From positions 1 to 14,468 of the forward strand of contig JBJHBG010000118.1 of assembly GCA_050485385.1 (NCBI GenBank): a stretch of DNA of 14,468 bases, read 5' to 3'. The DNA comes from RECO01 sp050485385. GTDB taxonomy: Bacteria > Pseudomonadota > Alphaproteobacteria > Geminicoccales > Geminicoccaceae. The notes under the pieces are model-generated. The model saw only the letters and a program-made list of their open reading frames with translations, was not told the DNA's origin and made no database searches. This document shows positions 6,707-13,776 of the stretch, piece by piece (the first letter of the stretch is position 1; each line of letters starts with the position of its first letter). The translations under genes and the position numbers were made by a program.

Positions 6707-7291
6707 ATGCCCAAGCTCGGCATGCCGGAAGTGCGCCGGCGCCAGCTCATCGAAGCCACCTGCATCACCGTGCACCGCTACGGCCTCGGCGATGCCACCG
6801 TGCAGAAGATCGCCCACGAGGCCGGCCTCTCGACCGGCATCGTTCACCACTATTTCGACGGCAAGGCCGACCTCCTGGCGCAAACGATGCGTGCGCTCCT
6901 GGAAGATCTGCGGATCGACCTGGTCGCGCGCTTGGAGGCCGCGCGCGGTCCCGAGGCGCGGGTGCGCGCCGTGCTCGCCGCCAACTTCGCCCCCAGCCAG
7001 TTCCAGCCGGCGCTGGTCGCCACTTGGCTCGCCTTCTGGGCCGAAGCACGGCACGTGCCGGAACTCCGGCGCCTGCGCCGCATCTATCGACGGCGCACCC
7101 TCGCCAATCTGCGCTCGCCCTTGCGCGCCCTCCTGCCGCCGGCCGAGGCCGAGCGCACGGCCGAGAGCCTCGCCGCCATGATCGACGGCTGTTGGCTGCA
7201 CGCCGCCCACGAGGCCCCCGACTTCGGTGCCGGGCAGGCGCTGGCGCTCACGCTCGCCCAGCTCGACGCTGCCCTCGGCCGCCGGTCGTGA
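6707..7291 (+). CDS. betI: TetR-family choline-sensing repressor BetI
   Basis: BetI represses choline-to-betaine genes and is relieved by choline. The 194-residue length matches the family (about 195). The N-terminus MPKLGM-x(3)-RR-x-QLIEAT is characteristic of BetI and distinguishes it from other TetR proteins. The helix-turn-helix is at about residues 31-50 (TVQKIAHEAGLSTGIVHHYF), followed by GKADLL. WLAFWAEARHVPELRRLRRIYRRR, in the ligand domain, is also BetI-like. ATG 6707 is chosen over an earlier in-frame start at 6653 because it begins the conserved MPKLGM and has CAGGAG 9 bases upstream; the longer form would run through the operator. The stop overlaps the betA GTG start (GTGA). Autoregulation through the 6649-6668 site is expected. 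Confidence 0.95.
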   Translation: MPKLGMPEVRRRQLIEATCITVHRYGLGDATVQKIAHEAGLSTGIVHHYFDGKADLLAQTMRALLEDLRIDLVARLEAARGPEARVRAVLAANFAPSQFQPALVATWLAFWAEARHVPELRRLRRIYRRRTLANLRSPLRALLPPAEAERTAESLAAMIDGCWLHAAHEAPDFGAGQALALTLAQLDAALGRRS

Positions 7292-8994
7292 AGGAGAGCT
7301 ACGACTACGTGATCGTCGGCGCTGGGTCCGCCGGCTGCGTCCTCGCCGCCCGCCTGACCGAGGACGCCCATGTCTCCGTCCTCCTGCTGGAAGCCGGCGG
7401 ACCCGACTACCGCTGGGACTGGCGCCTGCACATGCCGGCGGCCCTGGCCCATCCGATGAACGGCACCCGCTACGACTGGGGCTTCCGCACCGAGCCGCAA
7501 GGGCACCTCGCCGGCCGCCGCCTGCACTGGCCGCGCGGCAAGGTGCTCGGCGGCTCGTCGTCCATCAACGGCATGGCCTACGTTCGCGGCAACGCCCTCG
7601 ACTTCGAGGGCTGGGCCGCCGAGCCCGGCCTCGAAGGCTGGCGCTACGCCGCCGTGCTGCCCTACTTCAAGCGCAGCGAGAGCTACGATCTGGGTGGCGA
7701 CGCCTATCGCGGCGACGGAGGTCCCCTTCACGTCACCGCCGGGCGGGGTTGGAGCCCCCTGCACCACGCCTTCGTCGCCGCTGGCCTCGCCGCCGGCTAC
7801 GGCCACACGGCGGACATGAACGGCTACCGCCAGGAAGGCTTCGGCCGGATGGACATGACGGTGCACAGGGGCAGCCGCTGGAGTGCCGCCCGCGCCTTCC
7901 TCCACCCCGTACGCCATCGCCGCAACCTGACGGTCGCTACCGGTGCCCACGCCGCCCGCCTGCACCTCGCCGGTTCCCGCTGCACCGGCGTCGCCTACCG
8001 CCAGGGCAGCCGCGAGCACACGGTCCACGCCGCCCGCGAGGTGATCCTGGCGGCTGGCGCCCTCGGCTCGCCGCAACTTCTCCTTCTCTCCGGCATCGGC
8101 TCCGCCGACGAGTTGGCGCAGGTCGGCATCGCCTGCCGCCACCACCTGCCGGGCGTCGGCCGGAACCTTCAGGACCACCTGGAGCTCTACGTGCAGGAGC
8201 GCTGCCGCCAGCCGGTGACGCTCTACCCGACGACCCGCCTGCTCGACCGCCTCGCCACGGGCCTGCGCTGGCTCGCCACCGGCACGGGCTGGGGGGCCAC
8301 CAACCACTTCGAGACCGGGGCCTTCGTCCGTTCGGGCGACGAGGTGCCCTGGCCCGACCTCCAGTTCCACTTCCTACCCATGGCCGTGCGCTACGACGGC
8401 CGCGGCGCCTACGAGGGCCACGGTTACCAAGTCCATGTCGGCCCGATGCGCTCCAAGAGCCGGGGCTGGCTGCGCCTCGCCTCGGACCGCCACGACCGGG
8501 CGCCGGTGCTCCAGCCCAACGCCATGAGCCACGCCGACGACCGCGTCGAGATGCGGCGTGCCGTCCGCATCGCCCGCGAGGTCTTCGCCCAGACGCCCTT
8601 CGCCGCGTTCTCCGCCGGCGAGTTGAGCCCCGGTGTGGACGTCCGCAGCGACGCCGGGCTCGATGCCTACGTCGCCGCCAACGCCGAGAGCGCCTATCAC
8701 CCCTGCGGCACCTGCCGCATGGGCAGCGGCCCCGACGCGGTCGTCGACGGTGCCCTCAGGGTCCACGGCCTCGAGGCGTTGCGCGTGGTCGACGCCTCGA
8801 TCATGCCGACCATCACGACGGGCAATCTCAACGCGCCCACGCTGATGATCGCCGAGAAGGCGAGCGACCTGGTGCGCGGCCGCAGCGAGGCGCCGTCCAA
8901 CGCGCCCTTCTATCGGGTGGCGGCGAGCCTGCGGCCGGCGGCGACACCCGCCAGCACTGCCGCCATCCAGACGGCGATCGAGCCCGCGGCATAG
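7288..8994 (+). CDS. betA: choline dehydrogenase (FAD-dependent GMC oxidoreductase)
   Basis: BetA oxidises choline to betaine aldehyde and can carry it on to glycine betaine, the compatible solute; it is membrane-associated and passes electrons to the respiratory chain. The 568-residue protein opens with the FAD-binding YVIVGAGSAGCVLAARL (GxGxxG at 11-16). It has GMC signature 1 near GKVLGGSSSINGM (about 84-96) and signature 2 in ILAAGALGSPQLLLLSGIG (253-271). The active-site His471 (AYHPCGTCRMG) and Asn515 (NLNAPTLMIAEKA) are present. GTG 7288 is used because later starts would cut the FAD fold. It is coupled to betI by a four-base overlap. Its last 85 bases overlap crcB2 on the other strand; that tail, after DLVRGR, is not family-conserved as far as I can tell. 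No betB follows. Confidence 0.94.
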   Translation: MKESYDYVIVGAGSAGCVLAARLTEDAHVSVLLLEAGGPDYRWDWRLHMPAALAHPMNGTRYDWGFRTEPQGHLAGRRLHWPRGKVLGGSSSINGMAYVRGNALDFEGWAAEPGLEGWRYAAVLPYFKRSESYDLGGDAYRGDGGPLHVTAGRGWSPLHHAFVAAGLAAGYGHTADMNGYRQEGFGRMDMTVHRGSRWSAARAFLHPVRHRRNLTVATGAHAARLHLAGSRCTGVAYRQGSREHTVHAAREVILAAGALGSPQLLLLSGIGSADELAQVGIACRHHLPGVGRNLQDHLELYVQERCRQPVTLYPTTRLLDRLATGLRWLATGTGWGATNHFETGAFVRSGDEVPWPDLQFHFLPMAVRYDGRGAYEGHGYQVHVGPMRSKSRGWLRLASDRHDRAPVLQPNAMSHADDRVEMRRAVRIAREVFAQTPFAAFSAGELSPGVDVRSDAGLDAYVAANAESAYHPCGTCRMGSGPDAVVDGALRVHGLEALRVVDASIMPTITTGNLNAPTLMIAEKASDLVRGRSEAPSNAPFYRVAASLRPAATPASTAAIQTAIEPAA

Positions 8995-9302
8995 GCGCAG
9001 GCGAGGGCCGGCAGGCCATCCGTCCACAACGTCAGCGTCTCCAGGCTGAAGATCGAGAAGGTGGTGAAGCCGCCGCACAGGCCGGTCAGCAGGAACGGCC
9101 GGCCGTGCGGCCCCAGGTCCACAGGTCCCGGCGGCTTGGTCACCTCCGCGAGCCCGCCGATGGCGAGCGCACCCAGCGCGTTGACCGCGAAGGTCCACCA
9201 CGGAAAGCCGGGGCCGAGCAGGTCGATCAGCCAGACCGACAGCGCGAACCGGGCGACGGCACCCAAGGCAGAGCCGAGCCCCACCGCCAGCCACGCCCCC
9301 AT
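8910..9302 (-). CDS. crcB2: fluoride channel CrcB/Fluc, second gene of a tandem pair
   Basis: Fluc channels let fluoride leave the cytoplasm. This 130-residue protein has four hydrophobic helices and the full family signature: GAVARF with Arg18, the pore Asn41 in FAVNALGALAIGG, and GLCGGFTTFSIFSLET, whose Phe82 and Phe85 match the Phe-box pair that lines the pore in characterised Flucs. The ATG overlaps the stop of the upstream paralogue by one base (TGATG), so the two are co-translated and may assemble as a heterodimer. It ends at TAG read from 8912-8910, inside the 3' end of convergent betA. No fluoride riboswitch is visible upstream of the pair. Confidence 0.93.
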   Translation of the reverse strand: MGAWLAVGLGSALGAVARFALSVWLIDLLGPGFPWWTFAVNALGALAIGGLAEVTKPPGPVDLGPHGRPFLLTGLCGGFTTFSIFSLETLTLWTDGLPALACAYAAGSIAVWMAAVLAGVAAGRRLAATR

Positions 9303-9676
9303 CACCGGCCCCCGAAGGTAAAGCCGAGTGCGACGGCACCGAGCCCCGCCGCCAGCGTCGCCGCGAGGTAGAGTGCGGCCCGCCCCCACGCCTGCGCCTC
9401 GGCCAGCACCGCCATCTGCAAGGCGAGCGCCGAGACCGTCGTATAGCTGCCGAGCACCCCCACCGCGAGCGCCGCCCAGAGCGTGGTGCCGTGGTCGACC
9501 ATCCACGCCGCCAGCCAGCCGAGTGCGAAGGCGCCGGTCACGTTCACCACCAGCGTCCCCCAAGGCAGGCCGTCGCCCAGCCAGCGGTCGAACGCCGCAC
9601 CCACGCCGAACCGCGCCATGCCGCCCACGGCACCGCCGAGGGCGACGAGGGCGAGCGAGGCGGGATCGAGGGTCAA
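9302..9676 (-). CDS. crcB1: fluoride channel CrcB/Fluc paralogue with altered Phe box, first gene of a tandem pair
   Basis: This is a CrcB-family membrane protein of 124 residues with four hydrophobic helices. It keeps GGMARF (Arg22), the pore Asn45 in TLVVNVTGAFALGW and the central GxxTT motif (GSYTTVS, 76-82). The two conserved pore phenylalanines are replaced by Val81 and Leu84 (TTVSAL instead of TTFSxF). The start is TTG 9676: it is the first start in the frame, with GGAAGG about 6 bases upstream, and any later start would delete helix 1. The one-base overlap with crcB2 suggests obligatory partnership. A degenerate partner in a heterodimeric channel is the likeliest role; loss of function is possible but the rest of the protein is intact. 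Confidence 0.88.
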   Translation of the reverse strand: MTLDPASLALVALGGAVGGMARFGVGAAFDRWLGDGLPWGTLVVNVTGAFALGWLAAWMVDHGTTLWAALAVGVLGSYTTVSALALQMAVLAEAQAWGRAALYLAATLAAGLGAVALGFTFGGR

Positions 9677-9712
9677 GGACGGCCTTCCGGAAGAGGAGCG
9701 AAAGACGAGGTG

Positions 9713-9820
9713 TAGGGGGCTTTCGGCCCCCTACCACCCCCGAGCGCCGGCACGGCCGGAGCCACTTAGGTGGCGGTGGCTCGCCACCGCCTTGGGGGGC
9801 AGGGGGCCAAAGGCCCCCTG
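9713..9820. repeat. composite inverted hairpin repeat (copies 2 and 3) between motB and crcB1
   Basis: TAGGGGGC (9713-9720), loop TTTCG and GCCCCCTA (9726-9733) form one 8-bp hairpin. CAGGGGGC (9800-9807), loop CAAAG and GCCCCCTG (9813-9820) form another, which is the same element on the opposite strand. Between them, GGCGGTGGC (9772-9780) pairs with GCCACCGCC (9783-9791). Both outer hairpins have the stem length and loop size of the copy at 3556. The 162-base gap between motB and crcB1 is filled by this element plus the crcB1 ribosome site. It may terminate motB transcription. Confidence 0.75.
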
Positions 9821-9838
9821 AGCCTTCGCCTTTCCTGC

Positions 9839-10828
9839 TTACGGCACCCAGCCGCGGACGGCGTCGGGGGGGTGGGGGAGGGTGGGGGCGGCGAGTTCCG
9901 GCCGCGGGCCGTGGGTGTAGAGCAGCACGATGCCGATGCGGCGGTTGACGGCGGCGGCGGGGTCGTCGGCATCGAAGGCGTCGGTGTCGGCCTTGCCCAT
10001 GACGCGGGCGAGGCGCGTCTCGTCGAGGCCACCCTCGACCAGAGCGCGGCGGGCGGCGTTGGCCCGCAGCGCCGAGAGGCCCCAGTTGTCGTTGGCGCTG
10101 CCGGCGCGGAAGGGTGTGGAATCGGTGTGGCCGCTGATCGAGACCTTGTTGGTGGTCTCGCCCATGACGCGGGCGACCTGGGCGAGCAACTTCGTCATGA
10201 ACGGGTACATCTCGGCCGAGCCGCGCGGGAACATCGAGCGCTCCTCCTGGTCGACGATCTGGATACGCAGACCCTCCTCGGTGCGGTCGATGACGAGGTT
10301 GGCTTCCAGCCCCTGCAGTTCCGGGTCGGCGGCAATGGCCTCGCGGAGCTGGCGTTCCAGGGCGTCGAAGCGGCGTTCCTCCTCGCGCGGGTCCGGCAGG
10401 GTTTCGGGAACGCCCCGGTCGAGGGTGGCCATGCCGGGCTGCATCGCCCCCGCTTCGGTCCGATCCTGGTAGTCGTCGCCAGCGCCGTGACCTTGCCCCT
10501 GCCCACCGATCTCGCGCGGGGGCAGGCCGACCATGACGCTCGGCGCGCTCATCGGCGGCATGTTCAACGGGCCGTCGACGTCGGTGACGGCGCCGCCGGT
10601 GAAGCCGACGCTGCCCGTCGGGCCGACATCGTGGACCGTGGGCATGAAGTAGTTGGCGATACCCTCGCGCTGTTCCTCGGTGGTGGCGTTGAGCAGCCAG
10701 AGCAGCAGGAAGAAGGCCATCATCGCGGTCACGAAGTCGGCGTAGGCGACCTTCCACGCGGTGCTGTGCGGGTGGTCGTGCCCGCCCTTCCGCACCTTCT
10801 TGATGATGGTCTGCGCCTCGGCCTGCAA
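9839..10828 (-). CDS. motB: flagellar motor stator protein MotB
   Basis: MotB anchors the stator to peptidoglycan and, with MotA, conducts protons that drive the flagellum. The 329-residue protein has a short basic N-terminus (TIIKKVRKGGH), one transmembrane helix and the ion-binding Asp31 in WKVAYADFVTAMMAFFLLLWLL. NATTEEQREGIANYF, the plug region, follows. Then comes a long Gly/Pro-rich periplasmic linker (about 65-135) and a C-terminal OmpA-like peptidoglycan-binding domain with ISGHTDSTPF (Asp near 236) and LRANAARR. The start is TTG 10828: GGGAGAG lies about 7 bases upstream, and it sits at the usual distance before TIIKK. A nearby ATG at 10833 is out of frame. MotA is not in the window. 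Confidence 0.93.
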   Translation of the reverse strand: MQAEAQTIIKKVRKGGHDHPHSTAWKVAYADFVTAMMAFFLLLWLLNATTEEQREGIANYFMPTVHDVGPTGSVGFTGGAVTDVDGPLNMPPMSAPSVMVGLPPREIGGQGQGHGAGDDYQDRTEAGAMQPGMATLDRGVPETLPDPREEERRFDALERQLREAIAADPELQGLEANLVIDRTEEGLRIQIVDQEERSMFPRGSAEMYPFMTKLLAQVARVMGETTNKVSISGHTDSTPFRAGSANDNWGLSALRANAARRALVEGGLDETRLARVMGKADTDAFDADDPAAAVNRRIGIVLLYTHGPRPELAAPTLPHPPDAVRGWVP

Positions 10829-10957
10829 CGCATCTCTCCCGGCTGTGCCCCCGCTTGTCGCACGAAGGCGTTGCCGTTCGGTAAACGCGCCGGTAAATGA
10901 GAAATCATGAACGCAGACGCCGATACGGCGCAGAATCACTCCATTCGAGAGGTCGAG
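10829..10957. promoter_or_regulatory. divergent intergenic region between motB and the VPLPA-CTERM gene
   Basis: This 129-base spacer must hold promoters for both divergent genes. It contains a direct repeat CGGTAAA at 10879-10885 and 10891-10897, 12 bases apart. GCCGATAC at 10919-10926 looks like a flagellar sigma-28 -10 element, but no TAAA lies at the right distance. I cannot assign a promoter with confidence. Confidence 0.3.
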
Positions 10958-11512
10958 ATGGTGTACGTTTCGCGGTGGTTGCTGGCCCTGGCGGGCTTGG
11001 CCCTGGTCGCCGGTGCTGCGCCGGCCAAGGCGGCGATGGTGACGGTGCCGCTGATCGGACAGTTCACCTTCGTCCTCGACGCGCCGGGCGTGCAGGTTGC
11101 GGTGGGCGATCGCGTTGCCGGCCAGGTGCGCTACGATCCGAGCTTGGTCGCGCCCGCCGGCTACGACGAGTTGGCCCTCGGCGAAGGCGGCCTTACCTTC
11201 GATCTGGCGGGGCTCCTGACGCTGACCGAGGCGGACGATTCGGACTTCGGCGGCGGGGTCTATCCGCTCGCAGTCTTCCAGGACGGCGGGTTGGTCGGGC
11301 TCGACTTCCAGGTGGCGAAGATCATCGGGCTCGGCGGCCTGCCGACGTTCGTCAACTTCGGCATCTTCGGCCTGTCGTTCCAGTGGCAGGACCCGTTCGG
11401 GGCGACCCTGTTGGCCGGCGACCTCCAGGTCGTGCCGGTCCCGGCGGCCCTGCCGCTGCTCGCCACCGGCGTCGCGGCCCTGGTGTTCTGGCGGCGGCGT
11501 CAGCGCGCCTGA
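10958..11512 (+). CDS. secreted VPLPA-CTERM sorting-domain protein of unknown function
   Basis: The 184-residue protein has a Sec signal peptide (about 1-24, ending APAKA). It ends in the tripartite sorting tail VPVPAALPLLATGVAALVFWRRRQRA: a VPxPA motif at 159-163, a hydrophobic helix and an Arg cluster. Known VPLPA-CTERM proteins are processed by a dedicated exosortase (XrtD) and released or held at the cell surface in exopolysaccharide-making bacteria. The body between (FTFVLDAPGVQVAVGDRVAGQVRYD..., then LTLTEADDSDFGGGVYPLAVF) looks like a beta-rich extracellular domain, with no catalytic motif and no cysteine. ATG 10958 is preferred over ATG 10907 because GAGAGG lies 7 bases upstream and the signal peptide starts there. 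The function of the body is not recognised. Confidence 0.85.
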   Translation: MVYVSRWLLALAGLALVAGAAPAKAAMVTVPLIGQFTFVLDAPGVQVAVGDRVAGQVRYDPSLVAPAGYDELALGEGGLTFDLAGLLTLTEADDSDFGGGVYPLAVFQDGGLVGLDFQVAKIIGLGGLPTFVNFGIFGLSFQWQDPFGATLLAGDLQVVPVPAALPLLATGVAALVFWRRRQRA

Positions 11513-11514
11513 CG

Positions 11515-12516
<1,002 letters not shown>

Positions 12517-12574
12517 GGGTGGACTCCCTTCGTGCGCGACCCTCTCGTTTAGCGGTCGCCGGTGGCCGTGTCGA

Positions 12575-12602
12575 TTGACGCTGCACCTTGGGCTCGGATA
12601 CC
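12575..12602 (+). promoter_or_regulatory. candidate sigma-70 promoter for the acyl-CoA dehydrogenase operon
   Basis: TTGACG (12575-12580) and GATACC (12597-12602) are spaced by 16 bases in the 108-base gap between hemB and the dehydrogenase. This gives a transcript start about 15 bases before the TTG start codon, with the GGGGAG ribosome site still inside the transcript. Found by eye only. If the longer GTG 12562 start were used, this promoter would be excluded. Confidence 0.35.
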
Positions 12603-12624
12603 TGCACGCAACGGGGAGATCGCC

Positions 12625-13776
12625 TTGGACTTTCGGCTTTCCGAGGAACAAGAGGCCTTTCGTGCGACCGCCAGCGCCTTCGCAGCGGACGCGATGGCAC
12701 CGCATGCCGAGCGCTGGGATGCCGAGAAGGTGTTTCCGCTCGATTGCCTGCGCGCGGCTGCGGCCCTCGGTTTCGCCGCCATCTACGTGCGCGACGACAT
12801 GGGCGGGAGCGGCCTCGGCCGGTTGGATGCGGCCCTGATCTTCGAGGAACTGGCCGCTGCCTGTCCCTCGACCGCGGCCTATCTCTCGATCCACAACATG
12901 TGTGCCTGGATGATCGACCGCTTCGGCGACGAGGCGCAGCGTCGCCGCTGGCTGCCGGACCTCTGCACCTTGGAGCGCTGCGCGAGCTACTGCCTGACGG
13001 AGCCGGGCGCGGGGTCGGACGCGGCCAGCCTGCGGATGCAGGCGGTGCGCGCGGGCGATCACTACGTCCTCGACGGCGAAAAGGCGTTCATCTCAGGCGG
13101 CGGACGGGCCGACCTCTATCTCGTCATGGCGCGCACGGGCGACGCCGGACCGAAGGGCCTTTCCTGCTTCGCCGTCGAGGCCGGGACGCCGGGCCTCGCC
13201 TTCGGTGCGCAGGAGAAGAAGATGGGCTGGAACTCCCAGCCCACCGCGGCGGTCATCCTCGACGGCTGCCGGGTGCCCGCCGGCAACCGCCTCGGCGACG
13301 AAGGGCAGGGCTTCGCCATCGCCATGGCCGGGCTCGACGGTGGCCGTGTCAACATCGGCGCCTGCTCGCTCGGCGGCGCGCGGGCGGCGATGGACAAGGC
13401 CCTGGCCTACGTCAAGGAGCGCCGCCAGTTCGGCCAGCCGATCGCCGACTTTCAGGCGACGCGGTTCAAGCTGGCCGACATGGCCACGGACCTGGAGGCG
13501 GCTCGGCTTCTCCTGCATCGGGCAGCGCTGCAACTCGACATGGCGGCACCGGAACGGTCGGCGGCGGCCGCCATGGCCAAGCGTTTCGCGACCGACGTGG
13601 GGTTCAGGGTGGCGAACGAGGCTTTGCAGCTCCTGGGCGGCTACGGCTACATCCGCGACTACGGCATCGAGCGCATCGTCCGCGACCTGCGCGTTCACCA
13701 AATCCTCGAAGGGACCAACGAGATCATGCGGCTCATCATCGCCCGTGCGGTGGTCGACGGCGTTCGCCGTGGCTGA
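12625..13776 (+). CDS. acyl-CoA dehydrogenase, probably isobutyryl-CoA dehydrogenase
   Basis: This flavoenzyme makes the alpha,beta double bond in an acyl-CoA. The 383-residue protein begins MDFRLSEEQEAFR, as is usual for the family. It has the FAD/substrate block YCLTEPGAGSDAASL, the NIGACSLGGARAAMDKALAYVKERRQFGQPI stretch and LLGGYGYIRDYGIERIVRDLRVHQILEGTNEIMR, with the catalytic base Glu362. The neighbouring 3-hydroxyisobutyryl-CoA hydrolase-like gene, overlapping by 8 bases, points to isobutyryl-CoA in valine breakdown; substrate choice is inference from context. The TTG start at 12625 is preferred over GTG 12562 because GGGGAG (12613-12618) lies 6 bases before it and the extension is not family-like. 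It diverges from hemB. Confidence 0.9.
   Translation: MDFRLSEEQEAFRATASAFAADAMAPHAERWDAEKVFPLDCLRAAAALGFAAIYVRDDMGGSGLGRLDAALIFEELAAACPSTAAYLSIHNMCAWMIDRFGDEAQRRRWLPDLCTLERCASYCLTEPGAGSDAASLRMQAVRAGDHYVLDGEKAFISGGGRADLYLVMARTGDAGPKGLSCFAVEAGTPGLAFGAQEKKMGWNSQPTAAVILDGCRVPAGNRLGDEGQGFAIAMAGLDGGRVNIGACSLGGARAAMDKALAYVKERRQFGQPIADFQATRFKLADMATDLEAARLLLHRAALQLDMAAPERSAAAAMAKRFATDVGFRVANEALQLLGGYGYIRDYGIERIVRDLRVHQILEGTNEIMRLIIARAVVDGVRRG

Noticed and set aside
9677..9712. Possible fluoride riboswitch before crcB1
   Set aside because: The space is short and I see none of the conserved crcB-motif blocks or pseudoknot; the gap is taken by the hairpin repeat.
8910..10757. Long upstream extension of the crcB2 frame through crcB1 and motB
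   Set aside because: Only the last 130 codons resemble CrcB; the rest is out of frame with two real genes.
10919..10926. GCCGATAC as a sigma-28 flagellar promoter -10 element
   Set aside because: No TAAA -35 element lies 15 bases upstream (the nearest is 21 away), and it points to the VPLPA-CTERM gene, not motB.
12562..12624. Longer acyl-CoA dehydrogenase starting at GTG 12562
   Set aside because: The added 21 residues are not family-like, while TTG 12625 has a strong GGGGAG ribosome site and begins the usual MDFxLSEEQ.
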